Part shown: positions 56,378-64,000 of the stretch, piece after piece
Numbering within the stretch: position 1 is the stretch's first letter
Layout: each line of letters opens with the position of its first letter
IMG/VR virus record: IMGVR_UViG_3300032116_000004
Coordinates: 124,001 to 188,000 of that record
Direction: 5' to 3' (one strand)
DNA: 64,000 nt
Origin: a virus
Notes under the pieces: model-generated
Seen by the model: only the letters and a program-made list of their open reading frames with translations
What the model was told of the DNA's origin: nothing
Databases searched by the model: none
Program-made: the position numbers and the translations under genes

Positions 56378-56719
56378 TTGAAATACTGGACCGAACTTTC
56401 AGAAAGCGATCGCGCTCATGTTGCGTGGACTCTGAGTTTGGTATTGGCTGCCACTGTGCTGGTGCTTTATGCCATAGCCGCCAGTCGTGGACAGGATGTG
56501 GATTATTTCAAGACTCGCTTGGGACTCATGGAACAGCGTTTGAACTACATGGATCAAAAGATAGACAAAGTAGCACAGGGGCAACACGATCAAAAAGAAC
56601 ATCTCAATGAGATCCGTAGGATGCATGAAGCACAACAGCGGCAACTCGAAGACCAGCAAAAATGGCTGGATTTTTATAAAACCTTACCACAACTACCCAA
56701 ACCACCTACCAAGAGGTAA
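56378..56719 (+). CDS. Membrane-anchored coiled-coil protein
   Basis: 113 residues starting at TTG 56378 with GGGGAGA a few bases upstream; no in-frame ATG precedes the membrane helix. One transmembrane helix (WTLSLVLAATVLVLYAIAA) is followed by a coiled coil (LGLMEQRLNYMDQKIDKVAQG) with Gln/His-rich repeats and a Pro-rich tail. Inner membrane, C-terminus probably periplasmic or cytosolic. Could act in superinfection exclusion or lysis timing, but this is a guess. Confidence 0.6.
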   Translation: MKYWTELSESDRAHVAWTLSLVLAATVLVLYAIAASRGQDVDYFKTRLGLMEQRLNYMDQKIDKVAQGQHDQKEHLNEIRRMHEAQQRQLEDQQKWLDFYKTLPQLPKPPTKR

Positions 56720-56721
56720 TC

Positions 56722-57264
56722 ATGGCTCGACTTTATAGAATCACTCCATTGCAAAAAAAATCAGTGGAATATTTCGTGGATGTTTATGAAAAACTTCCAG
56801 ACGGAAGGATCAGAGGGTTTGATGTAACCGAAACTTGGCGATGGGGGCAGGCTTTCAGAGAAGAAGATGAACCAGTATATGAAAGCGAAGGCACTGTATT
56901 TTGTCGTCCTGAAGTTGGGTGGGGTTGCGAACTGGATGATTTGGTAGCCGTGCATGTGAATTATGGTTGCTGGGACATGGATGGCAATGTCTATGATGAT
57001 GGATTCACAGAAGAAGAAAAAGCCCAAATAGAAGCACTGTTGCGATGGGAAACCGAAGATGAAGATGGTCGTTGCGGAACCGGGTGGATCTATGACGGTG
57101 ATCATAATTGGGAAATCGAAGACGAGCACGTGGCCATATTGGAACCATACAAGGTTGACCTAGTGGATGAAGATGCTTATAATGAAGTAATAGAAGAGAA
57201 TGTCGCACTTGAAAAATTAACCCCATCAAATGGTTGGCCATTTCCAACTGAGGAATCTAAATAA
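56722..57264 (+). CDS. Conserved acidic phage protein of unknown function
   Basis: 180 residues: MARLYRITPLQKKSVEYFVDVYEKLP, then ETWRWGQAF and a Trp/Gly/Asp-rich centre (VGWGCELDDLVAVHVNYGCWDMDGNVYDDGF). Very acidic overall. No recognised domain. Follows the coiled-coil gene after 2 nt. Confidence 0.55.
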   Translation: MARLYRITPLQKKSVEYFVDVYEKLPDGRIRGFDVTETWRWGQAFREEDEPVYESEGTVFCRPEVGWGCELDDLVAVHVNYGCWDMDGNVYDDGFTEEEKAQIEALLRWETEDEDGRCGTGWIYDGDHNWEIEDEHVAILEPYKVDLVDEDAYNEVIEENVALEKLTPSNGWPFPTEESK

Positions 57265-57488
57265 TGAATGTGAAAGAACTAGCAGAACAAGCGATCTATC
57301 GGGCTCAACACTTGCAAGAGTTTGAGGTATTGCGCGATGAAAACGACATGATGCTCAACGGAACCATACGCTATGACATTCGGCACAGGCCTGGCACACC
57401 ATATCGTATCACAGTGCCTGCAATGACACAGGCCGAAGCCGAAGTTCGTGTGGACGAGTGGATTGAAGAAATGAGGAATGTAGAATGA
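57264..57488 (+). CDS. Small hypothetical protein
   Basis: 74 residues: MNVKELAEQAIYRAQHLQEFEVLRDEND, then a beta segment (GTIRYDIRHRPGTPYRITVPAM) and an acidic helix. TAATG overlap with the previous gene and ATGA with the next; part of the same operon as the QueD-like gene. Function unknown. Confidence 0.55.
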   Translation: MNVKELAEQAIYRAQHLQEFEVLRDENDMMLNGTIRYDIRHRPGTPYRITVPAMTQAEAEVRVDEWIEEMRNVE

Positions 57489-57979
57489 TTGTCAGCGAAA
57501 GAGAAACCATTGAACGTATCCGTGAAGCCGCTGATCGCAAAATCTGGGTCACATTCCAGAAAGAAGGTATCCATAAATACCCAGCGGCGCTGACAGATCC
57601 TATGTTGGCCACAGGAGATGAGTATGATGTTTCGTTCCTTGGTTATCCTCACCGTCACATCTTTCATTTCAGGGTGTGGATCGATGTGTTCCACAATGAC
57701 AGGGACATCGAGTTCATCCAATTCAAGCGGTGGCTCTTGTCGTTGTATTCCAGTGCCCAGCCAGCCGATGTCTTGCGTGATCGGACCGTTCACAATAATC
57801 AAAATTCAGTATTGAGCCTGGATTACAAGTCTTGCGAGATGATCGCAGACGATCTGTATCTGCAAATAGCAGGCCGTTATCCTGGCCGTGCTGTGTGGAT
57901 TGAAGTGGCCGAAGATGGTGAGAACGGCTGCCTCATCAAGTATAATACTCACCGTCCCTATCAATCAATCACAATCTAA
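57485..57979 (+). CDS. Putative QueD/PTPS-like T-fold protein
   Basis: 164 residues. His30 (EGIHKYPAAL), His56 and His58 (YPHRHIFHFRVWIDV) fall in the order of the zinc His triad of QueD/6-pyruvoyltetrahydropterin synthase (AAH ... HGH.Y.V.V), followed by IEFIQFKRWLLSLY like the VxDFxxLK helix, and KSCEMIADDLYLQIAGRYPGRAVWIEVAEDG like T-E-N-L-A ... V.V.ET. If right, it makes 6-carboxy-tetrahydropterin from the FolE product. The catalytic Cys is not obvious, so it may be a relative rather than an active QueD. Confidence 0.45.
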   Translation: MIVSERETIERIREAADRKIWVTFQKEGIHKYPAALTDPMLATGDEYDVSFLGYPHRHIFHFRVWIDVFHNDRDIEFIQFKRWLLSLYSSAQPADVLRDRTVHNNQNSVLSLDYKSCEMIADDLYLQIAGRYPGRAVWIEVAEDGENGCLIKYNTHRPYQSITI

Positions 57980-57990
57980 GAGGAATCAAC

Positions 57991-58206
57991 ATGGGCAAGC
58001 CCACGTTCAAACCCAATCCCCGTAGCCGCCAGGTATGGGAAGACCTAGACCGTTATCTTGAATTCTGTTGCGATTATGGCTACAAGTTCAACGAAGCGGA
58101 TCTATACAATAACCGCGTGTATGCTTTCCAGCAGTTCCGCAAACTGGAAGCCGGCAAGGAGCCCCGAGACATGTGGGCACAAGATGCCAATCGGAGACCA
58201 CGCTGA
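57991..58206 (+). CDS. Small conserved phage protein
   Basis: 71 residues: FKPNPRSRQVWEDLDRYLEFCCDYGYKFNEADLYNNRVYAFQQFRKL, a helical protein with a conserved-looking FNEADLYNNRVYAFQQF block seen in T4-like marine phages. Function unknown. Its stop overlaps the glycosyltransferase ATG (TGATG). Confidence 0.65.
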   Translation: MGKPTFKPNPRSRQVWEDLDRYLEFCCDYGYKFNEADLYNNRVYAFQQFRKLEAGKEPRDMWAQDANRRPR

Positions 58207-59405
58207 TGCGTAAGATATTCTACATGGGGTTGGAAAGTTACGAAGCCCGCTACACTCTACAACTCACGGAATGGAACAAACGTGTGTTTGACCGCCGCGG
58301 CCTTGACGTTGTATATGTGCCTGGCTCCACCATTGATGATACCAAATCAATCAGTGTAGGACAGGTGCTAGACGCTCACGGTCGAAGTTATTTTTCAATG
58401 AGCCAGATGATGAACCTAGTGCAGATGATGCGCAACGGTGATGTCACTGATCAAGATGTGATCTATTTTGAAGACATGTTCCAACCCGGTATCGAGAGCT
58501 TACCTTATATTCTTGATCAAGTGCCTGACAATCTCAGACCGCGTATCTTTGTGCGCTGTTTGGCACAGGCCATTGACCCCGATGACTTCGTGCATGTCTG
58601 GGGCATGGCAGGCTGGATGTCGACTTATGAAAAGATGGTAAATCAGATCCCCAATGTCGCTGTGTTGGCCACCAACGAAGAGATGGTAGCACACATGCGC
58701 ATCGCAGGGTGGACTGCTCCCATCTACAATATTTCAGGCTTGGCATTTGGCAAGGCGGAAGTGCTCGAGCGCATAGGTGGCAAAGACCATGTTTGTGATT
58801 TTGACGTGAGACCATATCGTGTGGGATTTGCCGCACGATTTGATCAAGAGAAACAACCAGACTTCTACATGGATCTCATTGACATGTGGCATGAGCAAGG
58901 CAGATATCCGGTTGAGTTCGCTGTGTTCCAAGGAGGCCCATTGCGCTCAAACAACTCACGTTATATCGAACGTGCTCGTGACATGGAACGCCAAGGCCGC
59001 TTGAAAATCTATGAGAATCTAAAGAAAAATGATTACTATAATCTTCTCAACAATACTCGTGTGCTGTTTAATTGTGCTCTACAAGATTGGGTATCTAACA
59101 CAGTATCAGAAGCCGATACTCTTGGTTGTAATGTGTTATATCCTGCTTATCGCAGTTTCCCTGAAACCTTTGCCAACGATCCTAACCGACTTTATGTTCC
59201 TTGGTCGATAGATGATGCTTTCACCAAACTGGGGTTGTTGCTCAAAGAACCACACCACAACATGGGATTGATCTCTGACTGGACTGATGGCACAGTGGAT
59301 CGCATCGTAGATATCATCCAAGGCCAAGGCGAGCAATGGAATCGTTCAGGCAATCGCTACAGAGATCACGTGCCCGAAAACAAGTATCATGTGGTCAAAA
59401 TTTAA
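58206..59405 (+). CDS. Glycosyltransferase (GT-B-like)
   Basis: 399 residues from ATG 58206. N-terminal part with VYVPGSTIDDTKSISVGQVLDAHGR, and a C-terminal GT-B domain: YRVGFAARFDQEKQPDFYMDLIDMW, LKIYENLKKNDYYNLLNNTRVLFNCALQDWVSNTVSEADTLGCNVLYP, which contains the conserved acidic E..A..G sugar-nucleotide loop. Similar glycosyltransferases lie in this part of many marine T4-like phages. Starts the sugar cassette; targets could be phage DNA, virion proteins or host LPS. Confidence 0.75.
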   Translation: MRKIFYMGLESYEARYTLQLTEWNKRVFDRRGLDVVYVPGSTIDDTKSISVGQVLDAHGRSYFSMSQMMNLVQMMRNGDVTDQDVIYFEDMFQPGIESLPYILDQVPDNLRPRIFVRCLAQAIDPDDFVHVWGMAGWMSTYEKMVNQIPNVAVLATNEEMVAHMRIAGWTAPIYNISGLAFGKAEVLERIGGKDHVCDFDVRPYRVGFAARFDQEKQPDFYMDLIDMWHEQGRYPVEFAVFQGGPLRSNNSRYIERARDMERQGRLKIYENLKKNDYYNLLNNTRVLFNCALQDWVSNTVSEADTLGCNVLYPAYRSFPETFANDPNRLYVPWSIDDAFTKLGLLLKEPHHNMGLISDWTDGTVDRIVDIIQGQGEQWNRSGNRYRDHVPENKYHVVKI

Positions 59406-59407
59406 AC

Positions 59408-60025
59408 ATGAAACAAAAAGTTTTAATCATTGGTGCCAGTGGTGGTATAGGATCATCATTATCGAGATTGATGTCAACCCATGATTATGATGTTGCAGGT
59501 TGGTCTTCACAGGATTTAGATCTAAATTATCCTGGAAGAATTTTTGATTGTGATTTTTCTCATTTTGACATTCTTGTAAATTGTGCCGGGCACAATCGTG
59601 GAACTTGGCGAGGTAATTTACAAAACACCTGGGAAAATCAACTCAGCATGATAATTGTAAACTATGCATCAAACTTTTTTTTGATGAAACATTATGCAAA
59701 ATCGAGAGATTCAGGAACTTACGTTTGGATCAGTTCCGACAGCATAGATCAACCAACTATCTACCAGGGTGTATATGCAGGTACCAAAATGGCCAGTAAG
59801 TTCAGTTTAGATCTTTTAGCCAAAGAAGCCGATCATATTACCGTATTATCTGCTAAAGTTGGACTTACCAAAACCAATTTCAGATATAGAAATTTTGAAG
59901 GCACCAAGTCCTGGCAGGAGGTAGAGGAGACTTATGGTGATAGAAAACTCATGTCAGCGGATTCGGTGGCGCAACGTCTTTTTCAAGGAATAAAAAGTAA
60001 CACAAAGGAAATGGTAATCACATGA
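59408..60025 (+). CDS. Short-chain dehydrogenase/reductase
   Basis: 205 residues from ATG 59408. NAD(P)-binding GASGGIGSS, NCAG, the catalytic Ser in VWISSDS and YAGTK (YxxxK) are all present, so it should be an active SDR. Probably acts on a nucleotide sugar in the adjacent cassette. Markedly AT-rich compared with the rest of the window, as is the next gene. Confidence 0.8.
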   Translation: MKQKVLIIGASGGIGSSLSRLMSTHDYDVAGWSSQDLDLNYPGRIFDCDFSHFDILVNCAGHNRGTWRGNLQNTWENQLSMIIVNYASNFFLMKHYAKSRDSGTYVWISSDSIDQPTIYQGVYAGTKMASKFSLDLLAKEADHITVLSAKVGLTKTNFRYRNFEGTKSWQEVEETYGDRKLMSADSVAQRLFQGIKSNTKEMVIT

Positions 60026-60399
60026 ACGGTAAGATAAAATTTATATTACCCGATATCAACGACAAAGCAATAGATTCGCGTGGTGCAATTTACAGCTTTA
60101 TACCACATGATGAAATTGTGGAATTCTGTTATGTTACTACCAAATCAGGACATGCTCGAGGTCATCATTACCACAAAGAGTTCGACGAATACCTCATGTT
60201 AGTGGATGGAGAAGGCATATATCTTGAGTTATTAGATGATGGAACTGTGAGGAAAATAGTAATAGGTGCTGGGCAAACTTTATATGTGCCTAGACTAACT
60301 CCACACACATTTATACCGATAACCGATTGTAAATCAGTAAGTTTTCTTACCAAACGATGGGACAACTGTCAAGAACCTATTACACCAATTAAGATATGA
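60022..60399 (+). CDS. Cupin sugar 3,4-ketoisomerase-like (FdtA/WxcM family)
   Basis: 125 residues, single cupin. GHARGHHYHKEFDEYLMLVDGEG and PRLTPHTFIPI carry the His residues of the FdtA/WxcM active site, where dTDP-4-keto-6-deoxyglucose is isomerised at C3/C4. Overlaps the SDR gene by ATGA. AT-rich, so probably acquired with it. Confidence 0.7.
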   Translation: MNGKIKFILPDINDKAIDSRGAIYSFIPHDEIVEFCYVTTKSGHARGHHYHKEFDEYLMLVDGEGIYLELLDDGTVRKIVIGAGQTLYVPRLTPHTFIPITDCKSVSFLTKRWDNCQEPITPIKI

Positions 60400-60445
60400 A
60401 TTGGCGGAGAAATAAAATTTATATTGTTACAATAATGGAAAAATT

Positions 60446-61408
60446 ATGACTATGAAATCAAACTGTGTAATAGTAACGGGTGCTAGTGGTTATATAGGAG
60501 GACAAACTATTCTCCGACTTGGAGATGCTGGACATAATGTCATTGGTATTGATATACGGCCTGCTCCAGATCATTTGAAAAGTGCGTGCAATAGGTTCTA
60601 TCAAGAAGACTTTGCCAACGAATTTGCATTGAGCCTTTTGGACCAATTTGAACCACGGGCCATCATCCACTGTGCTGGCACTAGCCTCGTAGGCCCCAGC
60701 GTGACCAATCCTGAGCGTTACTATGACAACAATTTTGTCAAGACCAAACGCATGTTGGACCGACTGATCAAACATGAAATCAAGTCCAGAGTGATATTCA
60801 GTTCCAGCGCGGCTGTGTATGGAGAACCTGTGATGACTCCGTGTTCTGAATTGGATCCGCCTCTGCCCGTGAGTCCCTATGGTGAGAGCAAACTCATGAT
60901 AGAAATGGCGTTAAACAGTTATAGCCGTGCTTATGGACTAGACTATGTGAGTTTCCGTTACTTCAACGCCTGTGGGGCTGATCCCCGTGCCCGTCACGGT
61001 CAAGCCAATGCCGCTACTCACATCATTGCCAGAGTTCTGGAAAGCATGAGAGACGGAAAAGAGTTTGTGCTCAATGGTGAAAATTATCCGACCCAGGATG
61101 GAACTTGTGTGAGAGACTACATTCACGTAGATGATCTTGCCCGTGCGCACGAGATGGCCATAGAGCCGGAAATTCCTGCTGGCGTGTATAATCTTGGATC
61201 GTCATCAGGATACAGCAATCGCGAGATCATGGATCTGGCACAAAAAGTCGCAGATAAATCTTTAAAATTTTCTGCAGGTCCTCAGAGAGAAGGTGATCCT
61301 GCTGTGCTCACGGCTGCCAGCGACAAATTCAATTTAGTGAGTGCATGGGTTCCTAGATACAATATCGAAGAAATAATCCAGCATGCGTGGGCCTGGTATA
61401 CACGATGA
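60446..61408 (+). CDS. galE: UDP-glucose 4-epimerase
   Basis: 320 residues. Extended SDR with GASGYIGG (NAD binding), FSSSAAVYGEP, the catalytic YGESK (YxxxK), FRYFNACGADP, and RDYIHVDDLARAH. This is the GalE layout, interconverting UDP-glucose and UDP-galactose (or N-acetyl forms). Higher GC than the two genes before it, so the cassette may be mosaic. Confidence 0.9.
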   Translation: MTMKSNCVIVTGASGYIGGQTILRLGDAGHNVIGIDIRPAPDHLKSACNRFYQEDFANEFALSLLDQFEPRAIIHCAGTSLVGPSVTNPERYYDNNFVKTKRMLDRLIKHEIKSRVIFSSSAAVYGEPVMTPCSELDPPLPVSPYGESKLMIEMALNSYSRAYGLDYVSFRYFNACGADPRARHGQANAATHIIARVLESMRDGKEFVLNGENYPTQDGTCVRDYIHVDDLARAHEMAIEPEIPAGVYNLGSSSGYSNREIMDLAQKVADKSLKFSAGPQREGDPAVLTAASDKFNLVSAWVPRYNIEEIIQHAWAWYTR

Positions 61409-61986
61409 GTTTTGACCCAATTTTTCAATTTGAAAAACAATTATCAGAATACACCGGTGCACCTTATGCTGTGATGACTGATTGTTGCACACATGCTATA
61501 GAGTTATGTTTACGGCATGAACTACCTAACTGGACATCATTCACTGCTTTTACCTATCTTTCTGTGCCCATGCTGATGCATAAACTTGGGATCGAATATA
61601 AATTGGTGCAGGAAGATTGGATTGGCGAATATCGTTTTCACAATACCCGTATCTGGGATTCGGCACGCCGGCTAGAACGCGGTATGTATCGACCTGGCAT
61701 GATGCAATGTTTGAGCTTTGGCCGAGGTAAACCGTTGGAGATAGGGCGAGGCGGTGCCATATTGCTTGACGATGCTCGGGCGTATCGTGTATTATTAGAA
61801 CAGAGATATGATGGTAGAGACTTGACCATCATCCCCTGGCAAGACCAAAAAACTTTTAGGGTGGGGTATCATTATAAACCAACCATAGAAGAGGCAGAAA
61901 AAGGTATCGAATTGCTACCAAAAGTAGATGAGAAACCTAAATATGTCTCATACCCGGATCTAAGACAGATCCAGATCATTGACTAG
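61405..61986 (+). CDS. Shortened DegT/DnrJ-type PLP aminotransferase-like
   Basis: 193 residues, about half the usual ~370. It keeps VMTDCCTHAIELCL, FTAFTYLSVPMLMHKLGIEYKLV and SFGRGKPLEIGRGGAILLDD, where the Lys corresponds to the PLP-binding position (SFxxxKxLxxGEGGAI). The C-terminal domain is nearly missing, so it may be an adaptor or a reduced enzyme. Starts by overlap with galE. Confidence 0.6.
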   Translation: MSFDPIFQFEKQLSEYTGAPYAVMTDCCTHAIELCLRHELPNWTSFTAFTYLSVPMLMHKLGIEYKLVQEDWIGEYRFHNTRIWDSARRLERGMYRPGMMQCLSFGRGKPLEIGRGGAILLDDARAYRVLLEQRYDGRDLTIIPWQDQKTFRVGYHYKPTIEEAEKGIELLPKVDEKPKYVSYPDLRQIQIID

Positions 61987-62015
61987 CCATCCTCGGCTCT
62001 AACTCGGAGAAAAAA

Positions 62016-62852
62016 ATGACAGAAAAAAAACAAGAATTATTTGATGCGATAAAAAACACAAAGTTGGTAAGCGAAGCACCTTTCCATCCTGGCTATGAAG
62101 ATGCTGCCATGAATCTTACCAACACAGGACTGGACGCCATGGTCAATGATCGAGGTTATCAAACGGCCTATCTCGGCGATGCTATCCGATTCCAAATGCG
62201 GCGTGAAGGCAAAAGATTCTGGGCTGGAGACAATGTATCGGAATATGTGAATCCTGCCACCAAAGAAATCCTGATCAATGAGGCCACCGAAGCGTTTGAG
62301 TTAGTGCTAGATCGTTTGCTGATCGATAGAGAAACGGATCCCAACTCCAAGGGCACCGCACGTCGTTTGGCCAAGATGTATTTCAATGAGATCATGGCCG
62401 GAAGATATGAATCTGCACCCGACTGCACTGCTTTCCCCAACGACTCGGCAGACCGATACGAAGGCATGCTGGTGGTGCGCAGTGAGATCCGGAGCATGTG
62501 TAGCCATCACCATCAACCAGTGGTTGGAGTGGCCTATATTGGAATCTTGGCCGCACACAAACTCATCGGTCTCAGCAAATACACTCGCATCGCGCAATGG
62601 TGTAGCCGTCGCGGAACTCTACAAGAAGAATTGTGCAACGACATCGCCCGAGAGATCATGAAAGTGACCGAAAGTTCTGATGTAGGCGTATATGTGCAAG
62701 CCACGCATGGGTGTTGTGAAAATCGCGGCATCATGGCCCATTCTAGCCTTACCCAGACAACCGTTCTAAACGGTGCATTCCGGACGGACCCGGCTGTGAA
62801 AAAAGAGTTCATCGATAATATCAAACTGCAACAGGACTTTGCGCCTAGGTAA
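62016..62852 (+). CDS. folE: GTP cyclohydrolase I
   Basis: 278 residues. Zinc ligands at Cys162, His165 (MCSHHHQP) and Cys233 (HGCCENRGI), with the same spacing (+3, +71) as E. coli Cys110, His113 and Cys181, and SRRGTLQEELCNDIAREI as the family helix. It converts GTP to dihydroneopterin triphosphate, the first step to folate and to queuosine-type 7-deazaguanines. The N-terminal ~70 residues are longer than in bacterial FolE. Likely supplies DpdA (53964) with a precursor. Confidence 0.92.
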   Translation: MTEKKQELFDAIKNTKLVSEAPFHPGYEDAAMNLTNTGLDAMVNDRGYQTAYLGDAIRFQMRREGKRFWAGDNVSEYVNPATKEILINEATEAFELVLDRLLIDRETDPNSKGTARRLAKMYFNEIMAGRYESAPDCTAFPNDSADRYEGMLVVRSEIRSMCSHHHQPVVGVAYIGILAAHKLIGLSKYTRIAQWCSRRGTLQEELCNDIAREIMKVTESSDVGVYVQATHGCCENRGIMAHSSLTQTTVLNGAFRTDPAVKKEFIDNIKLQQDFAPR

Positions 62853-62870
62853 GTGAGCACTTACCTATTT
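62846..62870 (+). terminator. Hairpin at folE stop
   Basis: TAGGTAAGTG-AG-CACTTACCTA is a perfect 10-bp inverted repeat (62846-62867) spanning the folE stop codon, followed by TTT. Probably a weak terminator separating folE from the promoter at 62869. Confidence 0.6.
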
Positions 62871-62910
62871 GACCAATAATCCTAGATCAACTATAATATT
62901 GATATTATAG
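62869..62910 (+). promoter_or_regulatory. Sigma70-like promoter with palindromic operator
   Basis: TTGACC (62869-62874), 17-bp spacer, TATAAT (62892-62897). The -10 and the expected start site lie in a near-perfect palindrome CTATAATATTGATATTATAG (62891-62910), a good operator candidate. The -35 region TTGACCAATAATCC is identical to that at 1709. Confidence 0.85.
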
Positions 62911-62928
62911 ACAAATCTGGAACGACCA

Positions 62929-64000
62929 ATGGATTTCAAACGCAGTATCATTGCTGTATCAATCTCTGGCATAATGTCTACCTTGGCCGGCTGTGGGGGT
63001 GGTGGTGGTGGTGGCACTAGTTCAACGCTCGGTGGTTTTGTCCGATCAGAAGTTCCTTTCCATACTCCTGTGCGCATATCGTCGGCTATAGATCCTTTGG
63101 TCAAAGTCGATGGAGCGGCACCTGTATTTGATATCTTTGAAGCAAATGTCACTGGTAGTGGCAACGATATCATATTGGCAGGTAGACAAACACAATATGC
63201 CACACCCGAAACCTGGAGTAACAGCCGGATCAGTTTGTTCGCATGGCAAAACGGAACTTTAGTCGACCGCACTGCACAGTGGTTTCCGGGTGGTATCAAC
63301 GAAATACTAGGCACAGAACCCAGCGTGAAGTTTGCTGATCTATTCAACACAGGTCGCCAAGACATGTTGGTTGCACCCAGCACGGACATGCAACACTATG
63401 GCCCTGGTTATGTGTTCGCCAACCAAGGCACACATTTCAATCGCATATCAATTCCTCTCAACAATGTATGGGCCCACGACAGCGCCATCGCAGACATGGA
63501 CGGAGACGGTTTTAAAGATTTGCTGTTTGTCGATTATGGACCAAACACCACCTTGGCAATCAACAATCGAGTCAATAACTTTACCGCATATACCGATAGC
63601 AGAGGCACGGCCGGTGATCTGCGGTGGGGTGGATCCAGCATTGTTGCTGACAGTTTTCTAGGCAATGGACAGAAACAGATCATAGTAACTGACAATGCTT
63701 GTAATACTGCCAACGCCGCATGCAGTAATGCTCGCACCACCAAGATGTATAGCTACACCATCGTTGGAGGGCAACTGAATTATCAATACATAGCCGATCT
63801 TCCTGCACCATTGTTGGATCACAATGTGAGAGTGGTATCGCATGATTTCAACGAAGATGGACGACCCGATGCCATTGTTTTTAGCCGTCTTGGTTTCCAT
63901 ACCAAACAAAGTGCCATCCAATTCCTGAAAAACAACGGCGCCGCTGTGTTCCAAGATGTGACCACAGATACACTGGTCGGTTATGATACCAATACCTATT
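62929..64000 (+). CDS. Putative surface lipoprotein with FG-GAP/VCBS repeats, partial
   Basis: Open to the window end (357 residues seen). Signal peptide with lipobox LAGC (near residues 19-22) followed by a Gly run (GGGGGGG), so it is an outer-membrane or surface lipoprotein. The body has FG-GAP/VCBS-type repeats with calcium loops such as DMDGDGFKDLLFVD and DFNEDGRPDAIV, predicting a beta-propeller. A strong sigma70-like promoter precedes it, which would let it act early, for example in surface change or superinfection exclusion (inference). No clear ribosome site. Confidence 0.75.
   Translation, partial: MDFKRSIIAVSISGIMSTLAGCGGGGGGGTSSTLGGFVRSEVPFHTPVRISSAIDPLVKVDGAAPVFDIFEANVTGSGNDIILAGRQTQYATPETWSNSRISLFAWQNGTLVDRTAQWFPGGINEILGTEPSVKFADLFNTGRQDMLVAPSTDMQHYGPGYVFANQGTHFNRISIPLNNVWAHDSAIADMDGDGFKDLLFVDYGPNTTLAINNRVNNFTAYTDSRGTAGDLRWGGSSIVADSFLGNGQKQIIVTDNACNTANAACSNARTTKMYSYTIVGGQLNYQYIADLPAPLLDHNVRVVSHDFNEDGRPDAIVFSRLGFHTKQSAIQFLKNNGAAVFQDVTTDTLVGYDTNTY

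Noticed and set aside
56326-56610. 94-codon plus-strand frame overlapping the coiled-coil gene
   Set aside because: Cys/Ser/Arg-rich with no domain; the alternative frame from TTG 56378 has a ribosome site, a membrane helix and a coiled coil.

Overview
The window is one continuous stretch of a large tailed-phage genome, and the gene content points to a T4-like myovirus of an aquatic Gram-negative host. The T4-type markers are a family B DNA polymerase (gp43), clamp loader ATPase (gp44), sliding clamp (gp45), GroES/gp31-like co-chaperonin, DsbA-like late regulator, PhoH, a modular set of tail-fibre and virion proteins, and repeated TATAAATA-type late promoter motifs. A GH19 endolysin with a nested Rz/Rz1 spanin pair, a lipoprotein with a lipobox, and a Tat signal all imply a host with an outer membrane. 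Genes are densely packed, usually with ATGA or TAATG overlaps. Only phoH lies on the minus strand. I see no tRNA, CRISPR array, insertion sequence or integrase.

Layout. 0-6 kb: end of nadE, a twitch-type radical SAM protein, small ORFs, translation factor IF-1, two SGNH-like proteins inserted at a duplicated infA 3' end, a short fibre protein, Fe/Mn superoxide dismutase and an ErpA/IscA iron-sulfur carrier. 6-14 kb: tail-fibre/adhesin module with YadA-like head repeats, LamG and Ig-like domains. 14-19.5 kb: early-type genes with MazG, a DnaE-like fragment, GroES-like, a CDGSH-like protein, the clamp loader and a HAD protein. 19.5-25 kb: phoH, virion-type genes, a third SGNH protein fused by overlap to a second radical SAM gene, and the lysis cassette. 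25-29.4 kb: DnaJ, peptide deformylase and a ClpA-like unfoldase. 29.4-48.2 kb: a long late region of unusual virion proteins. Many begin with MRAQEFxxE, which resembles the T4 capsid-targeting sequence of internal proteins. Their cargo includes nucleotidyltransferase, metallopeptidase, amidoligase, kinase-like, HAD-GNAT, Dps and Cys-rich modules. 48.2-58.2 kb: DsbA, gp43, a methyltransferase-like protein, gp45, a DpdA-like transglycosylase and a possible QueD-like T-fold protein. 58.2-62 kb: a sugar cassette (glycosyltransferase, SDR, cupin ketoisomerase, GalE, mini-DegT). 62-64 kb: GTP cyclohydrolase I, then an early-promoter-driven lipoprotein that runs off the window.

How it fits together. 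Two promoter classes are visible. Five sigma70-like promoters (TTGAC-17 bp-TA....) sit before early-type genes. TAAATA late motifs sit in most of the short gaps before virion, lysis and chaperone genes, often sharing bases with the upstream stop codon. FolE, the QueD-like protein and DpdA suggest 7-deazaguanine modification of phage DNA, although QueE and QueC are not in the window. IF-1, deformylase, DnaJ, GroES-like and ClpA-like would act on host translation and proteostasis. SOD, ErpA, Dps, the CDGSH-like protein and a HiPIP-like Cys protein form a redox and iron set. The most unusual signal is the 38-48 kb series of proteins that appear to share a capsid-targeting N-terminus, one of which carries a Tat signal directly behind it. 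This suggests packaged, co-injected effectors. Functions are inferred from sequence motifs by eye; no database search was run.
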